The notes beneath the pieces were generated by a model. That model made no database searches and was not told the DNA's origin. It saw nothing but the letters and a program-made list of their open reading frames with translations. From NCBI RefSeq assembly GCF_003762905.1, contig NZ_RJKS01000005.1, forward strand, positions 62,001-126,000: a stretch of 64,000 bases of DNA. Reading direction: 5' to 3'. The position numbers were made by a program, and so were the translations under genes. This document shows positions 48,604-56,810 of the stretch, one piece after another (within the stretch, counting starts at the first letter, position 1; every line of letters begins with the position of its first letter). The DNA is from Curtobacterium sp. ZW137 (GTDB taxonomy: Bacteria; Actinomycetota; Actinomycetes; Actinomycetales; Microbacteriaceae).

Positions 48604-49655
48604 AGGTCTCCATCCCGGCCGGCATCGCCACCGGCCTGGCGGCGCTGTTCTCGGTCTACCACCTCGTCCTCGCCGCGACGACGCTGACGCGCGTGTCCGA
48701 CGCCGGGCCGGTCGTCGCGTGCATGGCGCTCTACGCGGCCGCGACGGGCGTCGTGCTGTTCGTCAAGGGCCGTGCGCTGCCGGTGTGGGCCGCGTGCTTC
48801 TCACTGGCCACGGCCGTCGTCATGCCCGTCGTCGCCGCACCCGTCGTGGAGCTCGGCGACGCACCCGGGTACGCCACGTGGTGGATCGCCGCGGTCGGCA
48901 CGCTGATGGTCATCCTCGTCGTCCGGGGGCGTGGGCCGTTCGCCTGGGTCGGCGTGGGCTTCCTCGCGCTGCACACCGTCGCCTGGGCCGGCGTCGGCGC
49001 GCTCGGCTCCCTCGGCGTGCTGGGCAGCATCTCCTGGGTCCTCGTCGCGACGGCGTTCGCCGCGGCCATGAACCGCGCCACCCGGATCACCCGGGACTTC
49101 GTCCGTGCCGAACAGGAGACCGCCGACTGGCAGGCCGCGCAGGACGCCCACGTGTTCGAGCGCCAGTTCCGTCTCAGCCAGACCACCCGGATGGCGCTGC
49201 CGATGCTGCAGCGGATCATCGACTCCTGCGGCGACCTCAGCGAGGCCGAGCGGACCGAGTGCCTGCACCTCGAACAGGCCATCCGCGACGAGATCCGCGG
49301 ACGCTCCCTGCTCTCCGACGACGTCCGCGACGAGGTGATGCGCCTGCGCCGTCGCGGGGCCGTCGTCCAGCTGCACGACGACGGCGGGCTCGACGAGCTC
49401 GAGGTCGACGACATCCGTCGCATCCACGGGCGCCTGGCGGACGCGCTCCGGCAGGCGCACGACGCCGACAACGTCATCGTGCGCACGGTCCCCGAGGGCT
49501 CGGGCGCCGCGGTCACCGTCGTCGGGCTGCGGCTCGACGGCGAGGCGAGCGAGTCGGCAGCGCTCGGCGCCGGACTCCACGACGACGAGGACGACGGCGA
49601 CGAGGACGACTCCGTGGCGCTCTGGCTCGAGATCCCGCGGCACGAGCCCGCGTAG
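48600..49655 (+). CDS. Membrane protein with degenerate kinase-like cytosolic region (third gene of signalling operon)
   Basis: 351 residues: about five spans (5-160), a helical connector (AEQETADWQAAQDAHVFERQ), then a region laid out like a histidine-kinase core (SQTTRMALPMLQRIIDSCGD; AERTECLHLEQAIRDEIRG). It lacks a clear phospho-His motif and glycine-rich ATP lid. The C-terminal tail is very acidic (DDEDDGDEDD). The GTG at 48600 overlaps the kinase stop. A partner or inhibitor of the kinase is plausible. I do not recognise a family. Confidence 0.7.
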   Translation: MKVSIPAGIATGLAALFSVYHLVLAATTLTRVSDAGPVVACMALYAAATGVVLFVKGRALPVWAACFSLATAVVMPVVAAPVVELGDAPGYATWWIAAVGTLMVILVVRGRGPFAWVGVGFLALHTVAWAGVGALGSLGVLGSISWVLVATAFAAAMNRATRITRDFVRAEQETADWQAAQDAHVFERQFRLSQTTRMALPMLQRIIDSCGDLSEAERTECLHLEQAIRDEIRGRSLLSDDVRDEVMRLRRRGAVVQLHDDGGLDELEVDDIRRIHGRLADALRQAHDADNVIVRTVPEGSGAAVTVVGLRLDGEASESAALGAGLHDDEDDGDEDDSVALWLEIPRHEPA

Positions 49656-49731
49656 CCCGCGCCGGGCGCGCCCGGGTGCCCGTCTGCCGTGCTTGCGTGT
49701 GCTTGCGTGCGCAGATTCCGACACGGCAACG

Positions 49732-49942
49732 GTCGATCGACTGGCGCGATGTCGATGCATGCGGACGCAGCTGATCCGTCCGCATGTTCCGACACCGCAG
49801 AAGTCGATCGACTGGCGCCGTGTCGATCGTTGCGTGCGCAAGGAGCGACATCGCGGGTGTCGTACGACAGCGAGCTCGTCGGTGTCGGGCGTGCGCAACT
49901 GTTGCGGACGCGCGGGAGCGACAGGACCGCTGTCGTACGACA
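49732..49942. repeat. Array of four palindrome-centred repeat units
   Basis: GTCGATCGAC occurs at 49732-49741 and 49803-49812, with matching flanks (TTCCGACAC before, TGGCGC after; 71-bp period). TGTCGTACGACA, a perfect 12-bp palindrome, occurs at 49858-49869 and 49931-49942 (73-bp period), each with CAGCGA after it. Flanking GCGACA and GGTGTCG words recur in inverted order between the two pairs, so they may be one family in alternating orientation. Confidence 0.65.
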
Positions 49943-50093
49943 GCGACGGTGTCGTTCCGCGTCGGCAGCACCACGGGGCGGGCGGGGCAGCGGCAGCACC
50001 ACGCGGCGGCGGCAGCGGCAGCACCACGCGGCGGCGGCACGCAGCCGCGGCGGCGGCACGCAGCGGCGGCAGCGCGAGCGCCCGGAAACGGGG

Positions 50094-50128
50094 GAACGGG
50101 CCGGTCAGGAAACCCGACCGGCCCGTTC
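50094..50128. terminator. Hairpin terminator downstream of the signalling operon
   Basis: GAACGGGCCGGTC (50094-50106) pairs perfectly with GACCGGCCCGTTC (50116-50128) around AGGAAACCC. It lies between convergent operons and can work in both directions, though it is far from each gene end. Confidence 0.6.
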
Positions 50129-50453
50129 ACGACCCGAGGCAGAGCGACAACCCGAATATCGCCCTGGCTCGCAGCGGACAGTGACGTCGTACCCTAGTCG
50201 GTCACCGTCCGGCGATGTCTTTCGTTGAAGGACACCGAACACCAGTAACTATGCCGACTACCAAGCCTCGTGTCAGTCGTCATTATGGGGGACAATTCTG
50301 ACCTTTTCGGTCCCCATCCAGAAACTGTGCCCCCCGTGTGAGGGGAGACCGACCAGGAAGTGCACCCTGCAACGGCGATGCGGTCCACCAGTTCAGGGGT
50401 ACATCGGGGGACGGGTCCCACCAGGGGAGCGCGCGCGCCGGGACGCAAGCGGC

Positions 50454-50711
50454 TCAGCGCAGCGAACGCGACCAGGCGCCGGGCCCGTGCGGCAGCGGCT
50501 TCCGCAGCCCACGAGCGGAGGTCTCCCACCCGACGCGCGGCGAGACCTCGACCTGGGCACGCCCGGCAGCCGCGGCCTCGTCGGCCTGCCGCTGCAGCAC
50601 GGCGACGACCGCCGCGAGTTCCTCAGGGGTGGGGTCACCGGAGACGACCTGCACGTCGGCGACCGGGGTGGGCGCCCCCGCGGGGACCGCTGCGGCGTGA
50701 CGGCCGCTCAC
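50454..50711 (-). CDS. accE: Acyl-CoA carboxylase epsilon subunit
   Basis: 85-residue small subunit found only with actinobacterial acyl-CoA carboxylases, where it stabilises the alpha-beta complex. The family pattern is clear: [20 protein letters not shown] near residue 20 and the C-terminal [14 protein letters not shown]. The GTG at 50711 overlaps the accD stop (GTGA), giving translational coupling with its partner. Confidence 0.88.
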   Translation of the reverse strand: MSGRHAAAVPAGAPTPVADVQVVSGDPTPEELAAVVAVLQRQADEAAAAGRAQVEVSPRVGWETSARGLRKPLPHGPGAWSRSLR

Positions 50712-52303
50712 AGCGGGATGTTCCCGTGCTTCTTCGGCGGCAGCGTCGCCCGCTTGCCGCGCAGTGCCCGCAGCGCCTTGATCACCGAGACACGGGTGGC
50801 GTGCGGCTGGATGATCCCGTCGAGCTCCCCGCGCTCCGCGGCGAGGTACGGCGAGGCGACGTTGTACGTGTACTCGTTCGCGAGCCGGGAGCGGACCGCG
50901 GCGACGTCCTCGCCGGCCTCTTCGGCGCGCTTGATCTCCGAGCGGTACAGGATGTTCACGGCGCCCTGGCCGCCCATCACGGCGATCTCCGCGGTCGGCC
51001 ACGCCAGGTTGATGTCCGCGCCGAGTTGCTTCGAGCCCATCACGATGTACGCGCCGCCGTAGGCCTTGCGCGTGATGACGGTGACGAGCGGCACGGTGGC
51101 CTCGGCGTAGGCGTAGAGGAGCTTCGCGCCGCGGCGGATGACCCCGGTCCACTCCTGGTCGGTGCCTGGAAGGTAGCCGGGGACGTCGACGAGCGTCAGG
51201 ATCGGGATCCCGAAGGCGTCGCAGAACCGCACGAAGCGCGCGGCCTTCTCGCCGGCGTCGATGTTCAGCGTGCCGGCCATGGCCTGGGGCTGGTTCGCGA
51301 TGATGCCGACGGTGCGGCCCTCGACCCGGCCGAACCCGATGAGGATGTTCGGCGCGAAGAGCGGCTGCACCTCCAGGAAGTCACCGTCGTCGACGATGTG
51401 CTCGATGATCTGGGTGACGTCGTACGGCTGGTTCGTGGAGTCCGGGATGACGACGTCGAGCTCGCGGTCGGCGTCGGTGGTCTCGAGCTCGGGAGCGACG
51501 TCGTAGGCCGGGGCGTCGGAGAGGTTGTTGTCCGGCAGGAACCCGATCAGCGAGCGGGCGTAGTCGAGCGCGTCGTTCTCGTCGTCGGCGAGGTAGTGCG
51601 CGACACCGGAGACCGCGTTGTGGGTCTGCGCGCCGCCGAGCTCTTCGAAGCCGACGTCTTCACCGGTGACGGTCTTGATGACGTCGGGGCCGGTGACGAA
51701 CATGTGGCTGGTCTTGTCGACCATGATCACGAAGTCCGTCAGGGCGGGGGAGTACACCGCACCGCCGGCTGCCGGGCCCATCACGATGGAGATCTGCGGG
51801 ATGACCCCGGACGCCTGCGTGTTGAGGCGGAAGATCTCGCCGTACTTGCCGAGCGCGACCACGCCTTCCTGGATGCGGGCGCCGCCGGAGTCGAGGATCC
51901 CGATGATCGGCACGCCGGTCTTCAGCGCGTGCTCCATCACCTTGACGATCTTCTCGCCGGCGACTTCGCCGAGGGAGCCGCCGAAGACGGTGAAGTCCTG
52001 CGCGTAGACCGCGACCTGCCGGCCGTGGATCGTGCCGAGCCCGGTGACGACCGCGTCACCGTAGGGCCGCTTCGACTCCATGCCGAAGGCGTGCGTGCGG
52101 TGCCGGACGAACTCGTCGAGCTCGACGAAGGAGTTCTCGTCGAGGAGCAGCTCGATGCGTTCGCGCGCGGTCATCTTGCCCTTGGCATGCTGCTTCGCGA
52201 TCGCGGTTTCGCCCGCGGCGGTCACGGCTTCGTGGTACCGGACGCGGAGGTCGGCGAGCCGGCCGGCCGTCGTGGAGAGATCGGGGGTGTCGCCTGAAGT
52301 CAC
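50708..52303 (-). CDS. accD: Acyl-CoA carboxylase beta (carboxyltransferase) subunit
   Basis: 531-residue carboxyltransferase of the AccD5/PccB type, moving CO2 from biotin to acetyl- or propionyl-CoA. Both crotonase-like halves are present: [20 protein letters not shown] in the N-terminal half, then [20 protein letters not shown] and [19 protein letters not shown] in the C-terminal half. It begins at GTG 52303 with TAGGGT 6 nt upstream, a leaderless promoter. It diverges from birA, whose product activates the alpha subunit. Confidence 0.95.
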   Translation of the reverse strand: MTSGDTPDLSTTAGRLADLRVRYHEAVTAAGETAIAKQHAKGKMTARERIELLLDENSFVELDEFVRHRTHAFGMESKRPYGDAVVTGLGTIHGRQVAVYAQDFTVFGGSLGEVAGEKIVKVMEHALKTGVPIIGILDSGGARIQEGVVALGKYGEIFRLNTQASGVIPQISIVMGPAAGGAVYSPALTDFVIMVDKTSHMFVTGPDVIKTVTGEDVGFEELGGAQTHNAVSGVAHYLADDENDALDYARSLIGFLPDNNLSDAPAYDVAPELETTDADRELDVVIPDSTNQPYDVTQIIEHIVDDGDFLEVQPLFAPNILIGFGRVEGRTVGIIANQPQAMAGTLNIDAGEKAARFVRFCDAFGIPILTLVDVPGYLPGTDQEWTGVIRRGAKLLYAYAEATVPLVTVITRKAYGGAYIVMGSKQLGADINLAWPTAEIAVMGGQGAVNILYRSEIKRAEEAGEDVAAVRSRLANEYTYNVASPYLAAERGELDGIIQPHATRVSVIKALRALRGKRATLPPKKHGNIPL

Positions 52304-52309
52304 CCGCTC

Positions 52310-52315
52310 ACCCTA
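52310..52315 (-). promoter_or_regulatory. Leaderless -10 box of accD
   Basis: TAGGGT on the minus strand, 6 nt before the GTG at 52303. Confidence 0.6.
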
Positions 52316-52364
52316 CCGGGGCGGCTGTGCCCGCCGGTTGGAGGACCCCCACGGTTCCTGCCCG

Positions 52365-52370
52365 TACATT
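52365..52370 (+). promoter_or_regulatory. Leaderless -10 box of birA
   Basis: TACATT, 7 nt before the ATG at 52378. The accD box lies 50 bp away on the other strand. Confidence 0.55.
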
Positions 52371-52377
52371 TGCGTGC

Positions 52378-53256
52378 ATGTCCACACCCGCGTTCCCGGC
52401 CTCGCGCGCCGCAGTCGAGTCCACCGGCGCCGTGTTCGATCTCCGGCCGACCACCGGATCGACGAACGCGGACCTGCTGGACGCGGCCCCGACCCTGCCG
52501 GACGGCAGCGTGGTCGTGACGCTCGACCAGACCGCGGGGCGCGGCCGCCTCGACCGCACGTGGACGGCGCCGGCCGGGCAGACCCTCGCGGCGAGCCTGC
52601 TGGTCCGTGCGCCGCTCGACGACCGGGACCGCGGCTGGCTGCCGCTCGTGGCGGGCGCGGCGATGCGGGACGCGGTGCGCGCGGCACTCGAGCCGGTGCC
52701 GGACGACGTGCCCGACCAGGTACAGGACGACGTGCCCGACCAGGCACCGGACGACGTGCCCGACGCCGCGGACACGAGCCGAGCCTCCAGGACGACCGTG
52801 AAGTGGCCCAACGACGTCCTGGTCGACGGTCGGAAGATCTGCGGCATCCTCTGCCAGGTCGCCGCCGACGGCTCCGTCGTCGTCGGCGCCGGCGTCAACC
52901 TGACGATCCCCGAAGCCGATCTGCCGACCCCCACGTCGACCTCGCTGCTCGCGTCCGGCGCGACCGGCGACGCGAGCACGCTGGCAGACGCGGTCCTGTC
53001 CGCCTTCTGGACGGGCGTCCGGGAGGCGGTGGTCGCCCTCGCCAGCGGCGGCGCGGCTGCCGAGGCGGTCCGGTCGCACGTCCGCGCAGACTGCGGCACG
53101 ATCGGCGCGCGGGTGCGCCTGGAGCTGCCGGACGGCTCCGTGGTCGAGGCCGACGCCACCGGCATCGACGACGAGGGCCGCATCACGATCCGGGATCAGG
53201 ACGGCTCGACCAGGGGCGTCGCCGTGGGGGACGTCACCCACCTGCGGTATGCATGA
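52378..53256 (+). CDS. birA: Biotin-[acetyl-CoA-carboxylase] ligase with repeat insertion
   Basis: 292-residue ligase that activates biotin to biotinyl-AMP and attaches it to the carboxylase alpha subunit (Lys559 site). Motifs are TGSTNADLLDAA, the biotin-AMP loop QTAGRGRLDRTW, and KWPNDVLVDGRKICGIL. No DNA-binding N-terminal domain, so it is not a repressor (class I). Between the loop and KWPND sits an acidic insertion of three 8-residue units (DDVPDQxx), encoded by 24-bp repeats, not known to me in this family. Confidence 0.92.
   Translation: MSTPAFPASRAAVESTGAVFDLRPTTGSTNADLLDAAPTLPDGSVVVTLDQTAGRGRLDRTWTAPAGQTLAASLLVRAPLDDRDRGWLPLVAGAAMRDAVRAALEPVPDDVPDQVQDDVPDQAPDDVPDAADTSRASRTTVKWPNDVLVDGRKICGILCQVAADGSVVVGAGVNLTIPEADLPTPTSTSLLASGATGDASTLADAVLSAFWTGVREAVVALASGGAAAEAVRSHVRADCGTIGARVRLELPDGSVVEADATGIDDEGRITIRDQDGSTRGVAVGDVTHLRYA
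52702..52773 (+). repeat. Three 24-bp in-frame tandem repeats inside birA
   Basis: Units 52702-52725, 52726-52749 and 52750-52773 all begin GACGACGTGCCCGAC. They encode DDVPDQVQ, DDVPDQAP and DDVPDAAD, lengthening a surface loop. Confidence 0.85.
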
Positions 53257-53809
53257 CGCCATGACCGCCGAGCCCCCGCCCGAACGCGTCGTCGCACGCC
53301 TGCGGCCGCACGCGCGGAGCCTGGTGCGCCCGGCGGTGTTCGTCGTGGTCGTCGCGGTCGCCGGCGGGTTCGGGTTCGGCGTGTTCCGGGCGCAGCTCGC
53401 GTGGATCAACGTGGCGATCGCGCTGCTCGTCCTCGTCCTCGTCCTGTTCGGCGGGCTGGTGCCCCTGGTCCGCTGGCTGACGCAGCGCTACGTCGTGACC
53501 ACGAGACGGCTCGTCGTGGTGCGCGGCCTCGGCACCCGGACACGGCAGGAACTCCTGCACTCGCGGGGCTACGACGTCACGGTGCGCCGCCGGGGCCTGC
53601 AGGGGCTGTTCCGCTCCGGGGACGTCCTCGTGTTCCCCGGGGACGACCCTGCCGTGGTGCTCGCGGACGTCCCGCACGCCGACCTCGTCGTCGCGGTGCT
53701 GCACGACATGGTCGAGGCGTACGAGGCCCGACGGCGCCACCGGGAGCCGGACTGGGACGAGATCGTGGGCGGGCCGGACCGGCCGTCGTGGGGGCCCGTC
53801 GGCGGCTAG
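53249..53809 (+). CDS. PH-domain (DUF304-type) membrane protein
   Basis: 186 residues. Two adjacent spans (about 27-70; VFVVVVAVAGGFGFGVF and VAIALLVLVLVLFGGLV) precede a bacterial PH-like domain (RYVVTTRRLVVVRGLGTRTRQELLH, split here: RYVVTTRRLVVV then RGLGTRTRQELLH). A C-terminal polar tail follows. It overlaps birA by 8 nt at the first ATG. A second ATG at 53261 is a possible alternative start. This birA-PH pairing is common in actinobacteria. Function is unknown, perhaps membrane-related. Confidence 0.8.
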   Translation: MHDAMTAEPPPERVVARLRPHARSLVRPAVFVVVVAVAGGFGFGVFRAQLAWINVAIALLVLVLVLFGGLVPLVRWLTQRYVVTTRRLVVVRGLGTRTRQELLHSRGYDVTVRRRGLQGLFRSGDVLVFPGDDPAVVLADVPHADLVVAVLHDMVEAYEARRRHREPDWDEIVGGPDRPSWGPVGG

Positions 53810-53844
53810 CGCCGGGCGCGCAGGCAACGGCGCCGAGAACCCGG

Positions 53845-53850
53845 TACCGT
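53845..53850 (+). promoter_or_regulatory. Leaderless -10 box of the UDP-glucose dehydrogenase gene
   Basis: TACCGT, 6 nt before the GTG at 53857. Confidence 0.6.
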
Positions 53851-53856
53851 CTTCCC

Positions 53857-55173
53857 GTGCGTATCTCTGTCATCGGCTGCGGGTACCTCGGTGCCGTGCA
53901 CGCCGCATCCATGGCCAAACTCGGACACGAGGTCGTCGCGGTCGACGTCGACCCGGTGAAGATCGAACGACTCGCAGCCGGGGACGCCCCGTTCTTCGAG
54001 CCCGGTCTCCCGGAGATCCTCGCCGAGGCGATCGGTTCCGGCCGCATCCGCTTCACCACCGACATGGCCGAGGTCGCCGGGGCACGCGTGCACTTCCTCG
54101 CCGTCGGCACCCCGCAGGGCCCGACCGGTGCCGCCGACCTGAAGTACGTCGACGCCGCCGTCGCCGCGCTCACCGAGCACGTGTCCGCCGGGGAGTTCAT
54201 CGTCGGCAAGTCGACCGTCCCCGTCGGGACCGCCGCGCGGCTCGCCGGTGAGGTCGCCGAGCGCGTGCCCGGTGCGACGCTGGTCTGGAACCCGGAGTTC
54301 CTCCGCGAGGGCTTCGCCGTCCAGGACACGATCTCCCCGGACCGCCTGGTCTACGGCGTGCCGGCCGGCGCCGAGGGCGAAGCGGCCGTCGCCGTCCTCG
54401 ACGAGGTCTACGCCACCACGCTCGCCGAGGGCACCCCGCGCCTGGTCGTCGACCTGGCGACCGCGGAGCTCGTCAAGGTCAGCGCGAACGCGTTCCTCGC
54501 GACCAAGATCTCGTTCATCAACGCGATGGCGGAGATCGCCGAGGTCGTCGGCGCCGACGTCACGGCGCTCGCCGACGCGATCGGCCACGACGCCCGCATC
54601 GGCCGGAAGTTCCTGAACGCCGGCCTCGGCTTCGGCGGCGGCTGCCTGCCGAAGGACATCCGCGCGTTCCAGGCCCGCGCGTCCGAGCTGGGCGTGGGGG
54701 AGTCGCTCGAGTTCCTCGCGGACGTCGACGCGATCAACCTGCGCCGCCGCGCGCACGTCGTGACCCTCGCCCAGGAGCTCCTCGGCGGCGACGGCGGCGA
54801 CGTCGCGGGCAAGCGCGTCGCCGTCCTCGGCCTCGCGTTCAAGCCGAACTCGGACGACGTCCGCGACTCCCCGGCGCTCGACATCGCCGCGCGCCTGCTG
54901 GAGCTCGGCGCGACGGTCGCCGCGTACGACCCGGAGGCGAACGGCACCGCCGCCCGCATCCACCCGGAGATCGCCTACGTCGACTCTGCGGCCGCGGCCC
55001 TGCAGGACGCGGACCTGGTCCTCGTGCTCACCGAGTGGACCGAGTTCCGGGAGCTCGACCCGGCCGCCGTCGCGGCGCTCGTGGCGAGCCCCGTCGTGGT
55101 CGACGGCCGGAACTGCCTGGACCGCGACGCCTGGACCGCCGCCGGCTTCACGTACCGCGGGATGGGTCGCTGA
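53857..55173 (+). CDS. UDP-glucose/GDP-mannose dehydrogenase family protein (likely UDP-glucose 6-dehydrogenase)
   Basis: 438-residue NAD-dependent enzyme oxidising a nucleotide sugar to the uronic acid, probably UDP-glucose to UDP-glucuronate for surface polysaccharide. The N-terminal Rossmann motif ISVIGCGYLGAVHAASMAKL, STVPVGTA and the catalytic Cys263 in FGGGCLPKDI are present. LGLAFKPNSDDVRDSPAL marks the C-terminal domain. Start set at GTG 53857, 6 nt after TACCGT. A 22-bp sequence containing its stop codon is duplicated directly downstream. Confidence 0.92.
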   Translation: MRISVIGCGYLGAVHAASMAKLGHEVVAVDVDPVKIERLAAGDAPFFEPGLPEILAEAIGSGRIRFTTDMAEVAGARVHFLAVGTPQGPTGAADLKYVDAAVAALTEHVSAGEFIVGKSTVPVGTAARLAGEVAERVPGATLVWNPEFLREGFAVQDTISPDRLVYGVPAGAEGEAAVAVLDEVYATTLAEGTPRLVVDLATAELVKVSANAFLATKISFINAMAEIAEVVGADVTALADAIGHDARIGRKFLNAGLGFGGGCLPKDIRAFQARASELGVGESLEFLADVDAINLRRRAHVVTLAQELLGGDGGDVAGKRVAVLGLAFKPNSDDVRDSPALDIAARLLELGATVAAYDPEANGTAARIHPEIAYVDSAAAALQDADLVLVLTEWTEFRELDPAAVAALVASPVVVDGRNCLDRDAWTAAGFTYRGMGR

Positions 55174-55206
55174 CCCGCTCGCGGCGCGGGATGGGTCGCT
55201 GACCCG
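55156..55206 (+). repeat. 22-bp direct repeat across the ugd gene end
   Basis: CGCGGGATGGGTCGCTGACC plus CG occurs at 55156-55177 (coding the last residues and stop) and again at 55185-55206 (29-bp period), leaving a pseudo-copy of the gene end. Confidence 0.8.
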
Positions 55207-55225
55207 GAGGGGGTCCTGACAGCAA

Positions 55226-55278
55226 CCGACGGGAGGCCCGGTGCCGGTCCACGGGACCGGTACCGGGCCTCCCGTCGG
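55226..55278. terminator. 25-bp hairpin between ugd and DUF2142 genes
   Basis: Arms 55226-55250 and 55254-55278 pair completely if one G-U is allowed, with a 3-nt loop. The segment GACGGGAGGCCCGGTGCC is identical to the arm of the hairpin at 4498-4537. It lies between convergent genes. Confidence 0.75.
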
Positions 55279-55283
55279 TCAGG

Positions 55284-56810
55284 TCACGGACGGAAGGCGC
55301 GCTGGGTGGTGAACCCGCGTCGGGCGACGGCCGTGACCGTCAGCACCAGGCCGGCCGCGACGAGGACCGCGAGGACCACGACGGCGGCGAACGGCACGGT
55401 GCCGGACGCCTCGAACCGGGCGATGCCGGCCGCGGTGACCGGGAAGCGGGCCGCGTTCCAGAACCAGCTCGCGACGACGGACAGGCCGTAGAGCCCGACC
55501 ACCGGTGCGGCGACGGCGATGCCGACGGCCAGCGCGCGGCGGCCGCCGGTCGACCGGGGGATGCGGCGCCACGCGACCGCGCTGATCGCGATGAGCGCGA
55601 CGATCCCGGGGAAGTAGTAGCGGCCCTGCGTCGCGGCGACCTCGGTCGTGGTCAGGTACGACTCGACGCTGTTCTGCATCTGCAGCGCGACGAGGAGCGC
55701 CGGGAACACGGCGAGGCAGACGACGGCGGTCCGCTCGGGGCCGCGGCGGAACGCCCAGACGACCACGACCACCAGGGTCACCACGGTCAGGACGGCGGTC
55801 AGCAGGTCGCCGATGCTGACCTGCGCGCGCATGCCGGGGCTGCCCCAGAACGTCCTCGCGACGGTGCCCCACGCGACGTCGAGGAAGTGCCCGACGGTGG
55901 GGTGCTCACCGGGTGGGAAGGCCCGTGGCGGCCGCATCGAGGAGTACCCGTCGGTCTGGAGCACGTGGTACACGAGCAGGTTCCGGAGCCACCACCAGCC
56001 GCCGAGCACGCCGCCGATCGCCAGGGCCCCGAGCGCCCGCAGGGCCCGGACACCGAGCGACAGCGTGCCGGCGCCGGCGACGAGGACGACGAGGGCGACG
56101 AACGGGATCGCCGGCAGCCCGGTCGCCTTGAGCGAGACGAGCAGCCCGAGCGCCACGCCGAGCGCCACGAGCGTGCGCCGGCGGAGGTCGCCGGTGAGGA
56201 GCCGGGTCGCGAGCCACACGACGACCCCGCCGAACAGCATCACCGGCGCGTCGTTCGTGACGGACGCGCCGATCGAGGCGAGCTGCGGCGTGGCGAAGAG
56301 CGCGAGCCCGCCGACCAGGGCCGCCCGCGGTGAGCGGGTGAGGCGCCGCACGGTCGCCCACGCGAGCAGGGCGAGGGGCGCCACGAGCACGGCGTCGAAC
56401 AGGCGCAGCGCGAGGAGGGCGTGGTCCCAGCGGAGGGACCCGAAGTGCACGATGCGGAGGACCGCGGCGTCGAGGACGTAGGCCGTCGGCGGGTGCTGGG
56501 TCATCTGGTCGACGGTCGCCGAGTCGCCGGGGTTCGCCGCGAGCAGCTCGCTCATCGTCGACCAGGTCGAGGACGGCCCCGCCGCCTGTTCGGCCTGCGC
56601 CGCGACCAGGGCGTTCGAGACGTGGAGCGTGCCGGGAGCCGGCCAACCACCGCCGGTGGCGACGTGCACCGCCGCGCCGAAGTGCGCGGTCTCGTCGGGG
56701 GCCTGGAACGGCGGGACGACGACCGCCCAGAGCACCAGCCAGAGCCCGAAGGCGGCGGTGAGCACGGCGATCGCGACGCGCTCCCGGCGCGCGAGCGGCG
56801 GTGCCGTCAT
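55284..56810 (-). CDS. DUF2142 family polytopic membrane protein (GT-C-like)
   Basis: 508-residue membrane protein with about twelve spans. After the first span comes PPFQAPDETAHF, the hallmark of DUF2142. The fold is GT-C-like, so transfer of a lipid-linked sugar to wall or surface glycans is plausible (inference). The ATG at 56810 overlaps the GtrA gene stop (ATGA), linking it to a lipid-linked-sugar flippase candidate. A His-rich upstream extension in the same frame is rejected. Confidence 0.85.
   Translation of the reverse strand: MTAPPLARRERVAIAVLTAAFGLWLVLWAVVVPPFQAPDETAHFGAAVHVATGGGWPAPGTLHVSNALVAAQAEQAAGPSSTWSTMSELLAANPGDSATVDQMTQHPPTAYVLDAAVLRIVHFGSLRWDHALLALRLFDAVLVAPLALLAWATVRRLTRSPRAALVGGLALFATPQLASIGASVTNDAPVMLFGGVVVWLATRLLTGDLRRRTLVALGVALGLLVSLKATGLPAIPFVALVVLVAGAGTLSLGVRALRALGALAIGGVLGGWWWLRNLLVYHVLQTDGYSSMRPPRAFPPGEHPTVGHFLDVAWGTVARTFWGSPGMRAQVSIGDLLTAVLTVVTLVVVVVWAFRRGPERTAVVCLAVFPALLVALQMQNSVESYLTTTEVAATQGRYYFPGIVALIAISAVAWRRIPRSTGGRRALAVGIAVAAPVVGLYGLSVVASWFWNAARFPVTAAGIARFEASGTVPFAAVVVLAVLVAAGLVLTVTAVARRGFTTQRAFRP

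Larger units (their letters stand above)
49656..50453. other. 800-bp non-coding region between convergent operons
   Basis: Largest gap in the window. In order it holds the palindrome array (49.7-49.95 kb), a GC-only tract with three GGCAGCACCACG copies (49964, 49992, 50017), a 13-bp-stem hairpin (50094-50128), and an AT-richer island (about 50161-50345). Reading frames here look like chance frames in GC-rich DNA. I find no convincing protein or tRNA gene. A small RNA in the AT-richer island cannot be excluded. Confidence 0.6.

Noticed and set aside
49732..49942. Palindrome array as a CRISPR
   Set aside because: Only four units of two types with palindromic cores, repeats imperfect, spacings not uniform and no cas genes nearby.
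50251..50301. Short peptide frame MPTTKPRVSRHYGGQF in the AT-richer island
   Set aside because: Only 16 codons with no ribosome site or homologous pattern I recognise; kept only as part of the unexplained island.
50194..50529. 111-residue minus-strand reading frame over the AT-richer island
   Set aside because: It overlaps accE's end, has no ribosome site, no recognised motif and mixed composition.
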